From positions 1 through 64,000 of the forward strand of contig JAUCBJ010001948.1 of the NCBI GenBank assembly GCA_032718475.1: a stretch of 64,000 bases of DNA. Reading direction: 5' to 3'. The position numbers and the translations under genes are program-made. Positions 59,301 to 64,000 of the stretch are shown here, piece after piece. Numbering within the stretch: position 1 is the stretch's first letter; each line of letters begins with the position of its first letter. This DNA comes from Nemertoderma westbladi (taxonomy: Eukaryota; Xenacoelomorpha; Nemertodermatida; Nemertodermatidae). The notes below the pieces were generated by a model. It ran no database searches. It saw only the letters and a list, made by a program, of their open reading frames with translations, and had not been told where the DNA came from.

Positions 59301-60379
59301 TGTATCGAGCACTTACTTACGAAAAGGACACCGACAATGGGTTCCCCCCAACTACCTTTGACAGACAACCATCTTGGAAACCTCCAACTTCCAAAGTAGG
59401 AATCAGAGAATTTCCTGTAGTGCAGGTAAGAGTTCACGGTCCTACCAAAAGTTACATAGTGAACGCCCTCCTTGACTCCGGCAGCACAGGAACATTCATC
59501 GATCAAGAACTAGCCGAAGATATCTTTGCTGGACAACCCAAATTCCAAACTAAGTTGAATATGTCCGGAATTATGCAGGTTTGGAAATCTACCATAACGG
59601 CAGATTACTATGTAGGTGCGTTGTCCACCCCCCAGGATAAATTAGGAGCACAAAGTATAAGGTCAGTAAAAATGGTGGCTATAAAGAACTTCGCTACTAC
59701 CCAAGCAGAACCTTATAACTGGGACGAGGACGAGAGCATCCAACAGCTTAAGATACCTCGATTCCAGACAGATTATCCTGGAGTGCAAATACTCATCGGC
59801 CAAAACGCGCATGAGGCGCTCGAGACATTGGAGAAACGGCCTGCTCAACCGCAGCCACTGCAAACCTATGCGGTAAGAACTAGAGTAGGTTGGTACTTCA
59901 CTGGCCCTTCCCATAGAACTCTCAAAGAGAGATTACCTCAACAACAGGTATACCAAGTAAAGGAATGGGAAGTGGAGAGCAGTGATGTGGACGATCCAAC
60001 TGAGGGAACACCATACTCCTCAGATAATGACGATATTAACTCCAATGTAGATCAATGGAGACATTGCCTTGGGACGATTAATCCAGCCGACATCGCTTCC
60101 AGAGGAGCAACTCCTCAAGAACTAATAGATACTCCAGGCTGGTTAGGTGGATCCTACTTCTTAAGTAAAGAAGAAGAAGAATGGCCTCCTCATCTTACCA
60201 CGGCGGAGATTAGACAGGCCAAGGGAGCGGAGAAAGTAACACAACAACTCAATCGCCCAGCTAGTCGTTTATGTTTACTGGAAAGAGACCGAAAACTGTC
60301 CGGAAACTATGGAAGGCAAGATACTCTTCCTACGACTACTTCCCTAATCCGACAAATATCTAGGGACTCCATAACGTGA
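56357..60379 (+). CDS. BEL/Pao gag-protease polyprotein with RT/RNase H deleted, 1340 aa
   Basis: Intact frame. Residues 1-300 are charged and Ser-rich with a coiled coil (about 210-275). Residues 580-755 match the BEL/Pao gag domain (DUF1759 type: EIVKFNGDEMKWLPFNEYYK, LIKCLEGPP). Around 863-925 are three zinc knuckles (CALCDGPHRLSAC, CYNCLRSGHQRRTC, CAKCGAKHHILLH). At about 1035 is a retropepsin (DUF1758 type) with NALLDSGSTGTFI. From about 1230 the frame jumps straight to QWRHCLGTINPADIASRG and GWLGGSYFL....WP, which in complete elements lies at the end of RNase H. Reverse transcriptase, most of RNase H and integrase are thus missing without a frame break. It could still make capsid-like particles in the cytoplasm and would need a helper element to move. 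Confidence 0.9.
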   Translation: MSDTTQSLSDSLLESVRMTVRQCLKKISDPDPSIEHPRSKSKSPTIVKKAIPTVVVSDPRLVEQRRSIIGTRAQVKRDQEAAVKQQQHPSQEPSSQRPDSSSSSDTAERTPERGAKMADTVYDEWPTFEESTDATSSQVESEVESEVESELTAAEKPRTRDAIDIYLSDYQRFIGDKELRRRLSGLRPNSEGTKLVLDAIDAEMLAANQAKFDEKLRLARVQEEQVKKRRIEEQKAAAMAEAERRASEQTTQLELENLQETQDNINKQLTASRMQMMRRSTPKRQGYTSSEESETTDPEGGGNRSCLSRRRKTSHRHKLPDLPPAVRRQLTSTDLGSTEPTEQIIQVKRLPTIVDEPEIIRPVVPKATPVLETPVLPELNSKFPLHSTTMPVPGRTVHENIPVLEAEREIKDLSPVVPRQPATMLATPASAVEWVEEGRRGMNLLLRQMQETVHQLKGTVREGRAELQEVQQSFALEHDKLVNIQKAIPIPPVTLCQPVRSEVLHAQGVRPTRIYTASEVETPIANPIKGDYKPVVNDIPYRPDNDPRNLYTDNSILNNTMAQESFTRQMARTEARQAVKVGEIVKFNGDEMKWLPFNEYYKDSIQNSVLSNGEKLRFLIKCLEGPPKLMALMFIGHPEGLRQVWDTLNIRYGNKDNIAKYLYAKLVAPRNFLSSGIIEFSDEIQEICRQLDWLGKSHEYQSSMVIGAVVSTLPKGGVCTRWDKKVLYMNEQQRRSPTMADLMSFLDSEVKLQLIKQSREKTSENKVSEKPVSRRRIIPVCYTDDGESQASQEEDSGKDTAKSYYDNKTYKDVSKYKSRTSDRREQVAKTPPQSPNRMHGRKPEERTRVHHVTQGKVSNIKPNCALCDGPHRLSACAEFLKKSLVDRRAVMWDKRLCYNCLRSGHQRRTCYSDVKCAKCGAKHHILLHSEFERDNPSQVSEPELHVQFSDVNDTDQESEMEGFYTDEFSDANESCYLINTAVYRALTYEKDTDNGFPPTTFDRQPSWKPPTSKVGIREFPVVQVRVHGPTKSYIVNALLDSGSTGTFIDQELAEDIFAGQPKFQTKLNMSGIMQVWKSTITADYYVGALSTPQDKLGAQSIRSVKMVAIKNFATTQAEPYNWDEDESIQQLKIPRFQTDYPGVQILIGQNAHEALETLEKRPAQPQPLQTYAVRTRVGWYFTGPSHRTLKERLPQQQVYQVKEWEVESSDVDDPTEGTPYSSDNDDINSNVDQWRHCLGTINPADIASRGATPQELIDTPGWLGGSYFLSKEEEEWPPHLTTAEIRQAKGAEKVTQQLNRPASRLCLLERDRKLSGNYGRQDTLPTTTSLIRQISRDSIT

Positions 60380-60924
60380 TAGCATGTGGAGTGGGCGTGT
60401 GACTATATCATTTTATATTTGTTTTTATTTTATATTTATGTATGTATTATTATGTAATTTTATTATAATCGTTTTCTTTAATTTTATTTAGTAGAATGTT
60501 ATTTTAGTGATTATTTAGTAGATTAGTGCAATATATTAGTGTTTATTACGTACGTAATTACTTATAATATATATTTAGTGCGACGGCGAGAAATAATTAT
60601 TTTTTCTCTTTCCTTACTGTCCGTATCATATTATAAATACGTGACTACAGTAAGATGAAATGTCCGTACTTATTAAAGTACAATAAAGCTCCTACTATAC
60701 TTAAGTATTATTGGTAGGCAGAGTATTAGGAATGCAAAGTTCAGATCCTCGTGTCTCGGCTAAACCAAGCTCTGGGTAGACCTTGGAAACGACTTGCCTC
60801 TTCACACTGACATTGCTTCGTGCGATATTGATCTCATACCATATATAATAATACATATAGTAGCGTGATGTCCCTCTAACAGTAGCGTGAAACGCAAATA
60901 AATCTGTTAAACCTTTTGACCATC

Positions 60925-61200
60925 TGTAATTCTAGTCGATTAAGATATCGCGGCACCCACCGATATACTTGAAAGACAAATTCTAGAATCAGTGGTTAAC
61001 GTCCCCAGACAAGTTCTGGAATAAATCGGTGCCCATCTTAAATATTAATTTAATATTTATTAAAATCTGTAAAATTCAGATCCTTTAAAATTTCTAGTCA
61101 ATTAAGATATCGTAGCACTTACCGATACTCTTAAAAGACAATTTTATAGAATTAAAGATCCTCAGTCCCCAGACATGCTCTGGAATAAAAATTGAGTCAA
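60925..61200 (+). repeat. imperfect tandem duplication
   Basis: CTAGTCGATTAAGATATCG, ACCGATA, AAAGACAA, TCCCCAGACAAGTTCTGGAA is followed about 145 bp later by CTAGTCAATTAAGATATCG, ACCGATA, AAAGACAA, TCCCCAGACATGCTCTGGAA. CCAGAC.. and ..TCTGG in each copy can pair as a small hairpin. Confidence 0.75.
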
Positions 61201-61825
61201 TTTTAACATCAAATAATAAAATTCACGGGAATAAATTTAAATTCATATTTTAAATGAATTTCATAAATTGTCATTTTGTGCAATTTATAACATTCCCAAA
61301 ATTCCATTAATTAATAGATCATGGGAGCGGAGATTCATCCTATTGAGTGTATTAGAGTGCGAGAATCTCCAACATATAGTCAGTAGCCGATAAAAATTAA
61401 TAAAATCATGCATAAAGAGGATATTGACAATTAAAGAATTACTATTAAATAGCATTCCAGATCTGTATGCATGAGAATTACCCTAATTCTACCGCTAGCA
61501 TTCCATAATGTCACCATAGCAACACCCACGCTAGAATTAGAAGCAAGATAAAAGAACAATAGAAAGCTTGTCACATTGCATAGCATAGAGAATACATAGC
61601 ACACTGTTAGTATCCAAGGATACACAGTAATAACGTGACATTCTGGAAGGCACTGACTAACGGACAAATGGCCTGTATGTGTACAATTGGTGACAGTTGT
61701 GTGGAATTTGTGCGTTTATAGGTGAATGTTACTGCTAAAGTATGTTTACAGTAGCTAGTCGCAATTGTGAAAGTAGCCCAACTCTCCTATAGAAAGAACC
61801 TAAAGTGGATTCAAGCCTTTGGGAC

Positions 61826-61928
61826 GGACAGTGGAGTGACTTGTGCCGGTTATCGTTGTCGTGATGTTGCTACATGTTGGCGTAAACGCCGCGACGACGG
61901 TACATCGGCGCTGAGAATCCCACTGTCC
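61826..61928 (+). other. inverted-repeat segment upstream of ORF3
   Basis: GGACAGTGG (61826-61834) pairs with CCACTGTCC (61920-61928). Between them lie a GGCGTAAACGCC hairpin (61879-61890) and CCGCGACGACGG. It is GC-rich in an AT-rich setting, ending 81 bp before the ORF3 ATG. This may be a structured RNA leader. Confidence 0.45.
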
Positions 61929-62009
61929 GGGGGCAAAGAGAGGTAGGCAGCGACGTCCGCTCGCCTAAACATAAACTCATTTCGATATTAATAAACTCAG
62001 ATAGCAGAT

Positions 62010-63458
62010 ATGACGGAGTTGATAGAAGATGATCTTGGTATCAGGGAGCGATATACTCTACCTTTACAAGCATTTGTGGATAGCTTGATACGCGGTGAAA
62101 CCGATCCAACCATTACGGAGGACGATGGTCGTTATATCGAACCGCCGATGTCCCAAGAGCAACTTACGCGTGAATTGGACTAGCGAAAATTCACCGCTCG
62201 CTATACGCATCGTAATAGTACGTATATGGACTTCCTAACTACCGGCCATCCTATCGATTTACATGATACGGACGATGTAGACACCGAAAGGGAAATGGTT
62301 CTATTTAAATATCATACCCAGCGGAGTCGTAACGATAAACCAAGAATAGATCACGAAAATTATATTCGTAACAGACTGGGAAGACGAACCAATATGCCTA
62401 GAATCTGAGGAGATTCAGCCTATCGCGCCCGGAACAGCGACAACGATTACATCCTAGAATGGTATCAAGGTCCACAGTGTCTCACTGCGTACGATTATCG
62501 CCATGCCAACTATGTTTCTCGGCAACGTTGTCGGTTATGCGCATCGAGAGACCATGTTACGCCCATGGACACAAACGTCCGCTGTTCCTATTTCCACGAA
62601 CAACCGGCGATGGAAATTTATTGTGCGTATTGCAGACTCAATAACTTGCACATTTTTGCGGTTTGCCCTCAATTTATGACTCAATGTCACCATCGTCAAC
62701 TAAAGGGACACGCCAGTTTCGATTGCCCTTTTAATCACGATTTGGAAAGCGTAGATGAAATGATCACACTACGTTACATCAGAGCTTGGGAAGCGAACAC
62801 TGATTTACATTGTGATTCGCGTCATCGTTATTATCCTGGACGCGCTTACGAAGGAGTTTATGCGTTCCATCCTTATCTATTCGCTTCTGTCGAACAGAAA
62901 TCACGCATATCGAGTTACGAACTACTGAAGCGCGTCGGAGAATGTATTTCAACCAAGTTCGTACGCAAATTTCTCAGGAGTGTTAATCCTAGCGACCTTC
63001 ATTCCTATAACTTAATCAATTATATCCGTCAGGATCCGGACTATGGAGACTTATTTGTTAACTCACACCCCGAGTTACAGGAAGTGTATCGACGACCTTA
63101 CGAATACCGAGCCCGCGAACGCGAGTTGGAAAGAACCATTAAACCCAGGAGGTTTCTGACTGCCTATGGTCCACCCACGGCTCTCGTTCAGACCACTCGT
63201 AAAGGACCCGTAGGAGCGGCTGTCTTAAAACGCGCTCTCAAAGCCGTTAGACCCCTCTCCCCCGACGTTGATGTCAATCAACCCAGAACTTCGACTGGCG
63301 GATACACCGACCATAATCCTACACCCTCTGATACAATTATATTGCACCCTTCACCCAGGAGTTATAGCCCTCCTTGTAAGGTGGCTCGCCCCAAAGAGAA
63401 AAGGACTCTGGCCAGCTTTAAAAAACTGCGTAAACGCCGTCCGCGCAAGAAAGGCTAA
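62010..63458 (+). pseudogene. unrecognised Cys/His-rich ORF3 of the BEL element, with two in-frame stops
   Basis: One frame of 482 codons from an ATG at 62010 to a stop at 63456-63458, interrupted only by TAG at codon 58 (62181-62183) and TGA at codon 133 (62406-62408). The longest uninterrupted part starts at codon 186 (62565, 297 aa). A dense cysteine/histidine region spans codons 174-239: C174, C177, H182, C192, C205, C208, H214, C219, C226, H227, H228, H234 and C239, suggesting two or more zinc sites. A charged middle follows (YEYRARERELERTIKPRR), and the tail is very basic (RPKEKRTLASFKKLRKRRPR), as in nucleic-acid-binding or nuclear proteins. It lies in the env position, but no signal peptide or membrane span is seen, so it is not envelope-like. 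No family recognised. It may be a captured host gene or an element accessory protein. Confidence 0.6.
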
Positions 63459-63525
63459 CTGTTTAGAGTATTTACATATATTAGAAACTGTGATTTTTGT
63501 ATATTTATAAACTTGAATCCCATTT

Positions 63526-63536
63526 TCTGGGAGCGG
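63526..63536 (+). other. polypurine tract before the 3' LTR
   Basis: CTGGGAGCGG directly precedes the TG that starts the 3' LTR, the expected place for the plus-strand primer. Confidence 0.6.
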
Positions 63537-64000
63537 TGTAAAAGCTTTTGCGGATATACTCAGTCCCCGTCGCCCGCAAAGTACCGTTATAGGTGTTTTA
63601 ACGGACATAAAAGTCATTCTTCTGTATGTGTGCTTTGGCGGACATGGTAAGGCAAAAAACCCGCAAATGCGTCAAATACCCTGGCACAGCTTAGCCTTGA
63701 TGATTCAGATTACGACATATAACAGCTGGTTGCTGACATGGAAACGGCCATTGGACACATGGTTCTTTGTTTAGCTTAACAGCCAATCAGAGCGATTTTT
63801 TCTGTCGATGTGGAGATATTTGGCCGATCGTGCTAGGAGTGTTCAGTCTTACTGTTTTTTCTTGATACTGTTGTGTTGTTTCTATCTAGGCCAGGAACAC
63901 CGGCTCTAGAGTCAATTCGTTTCAGACTTTAGAAGAAACATTAGTAGGCTTAAGATTATAGAGCGTATAACTGTTATCAGTTCATATCATAACTTAACAT
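63537..64000 (+). repeat. 3' LTR of the BEL/Pao element, cut by the window edge
   Basis: Aligns with 52932-53395 without gaps. Four substitutions were counted (near 63719, 63728, 63750 and 63778 against the 5' copy), about 99% identity. The insertion is therefore young compared with the decayed LINEs around it. Confidence 0.95.

Larger units (their letters stand above)
60380..62009 (+). other. non-coding interval of the BEL element between gag-protease and ORF3
   Basis: No integrase-like frame. Holds two imperfect copies of a 135-145-bp block (about 60925-61060 and 61072-61200) and a short structured segment at 61826-61928, listed separately. Confidence 0.6.

Noticed and set aside
60380-62009. 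Hidden integrase of the BEL element
   Set aside because: No frame longer than about 78 codons and no HHCC or DDE motif was seen in this interval.
62010-63458. Envelope protein of an endogenous retrovirus-like element
   Set aside because: The position fits, but there is no signal peptide, furin-like site, fusion peptide or membrane span. Instead it has a zinc-type cluster and a basic tail.

Overview
The window is from a metazoan nuclear genome. It has AT-rich introns with GT-AG boundaries, spliced animal genes, a seven-transmembrane receptor, tRNA-derived SINEs, several LINE families, a BEL/Pao LTR element and a DNA transposon with terminal inverted repeats. The species cannot be named from sequence alone. 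The mix of elements and the many TACCGGTA and AGGCCTA words suggest a marine invertebrate (weak inference). More than half of the recognisable content is transposon-derived.

Layout. 1.7-4.1 kb, minus strand: three exons of a class I PLP aminotransferase of the ACC-synthase-like type, with one frameshift. 7.7-17.0 kb, plus strand: a complete seven-exon gene for a 409-residue cadherin-like single-pass membrane protein. Its introns hold minisatellites and a 2.66-kb antisense LINE with an 11-bp target duplication. 17.5-18.1 kb: a 43-bp GGCGGC hairpin repeat array. 20.8-25.3 kb: a LINE 3' fragment and a LINE copy with both ends but two internal deletions. 25.6-26.8 kb: an intronless rhodopsin-like GPCR. 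27.5-30.1 kb: LTR-like and gag-like fragments and a decayed LINE. 33.4-34.3 kb: a MITE with TTAA flanks. 37.06-40.33 kb: a DNA transposon with about 310-bp inverted repeats and a broken transposase. 41.3-42.3 kb: an intronless broken fragment resembling giant DUF3638-type proteins. 43.8-44.1 kb: a tRNA-derived SINE.

From 44.7 kb to the end is one nested stack. A LINE 5' portion (44.69-45.22 and 52.37-52.93 kb) is split by a CR1-like insertion with minisatellites and a long repetitive tail region. The same LINE is split again by a young BEL/Pao element (52.93 kb to beyond the window). That element keeps an intact 1340-codon gag-protease frame but has lost reverse transcriptase, most of RNase H and integrase. 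It also carries an unfamiliar cysteine-rich frame with two in-frame stops in the env position. The most interesting items are this element and its extra frame, the compact cadherin gene with a tandemly duplicated 5' splice site, and the inverted-repeat transposon.
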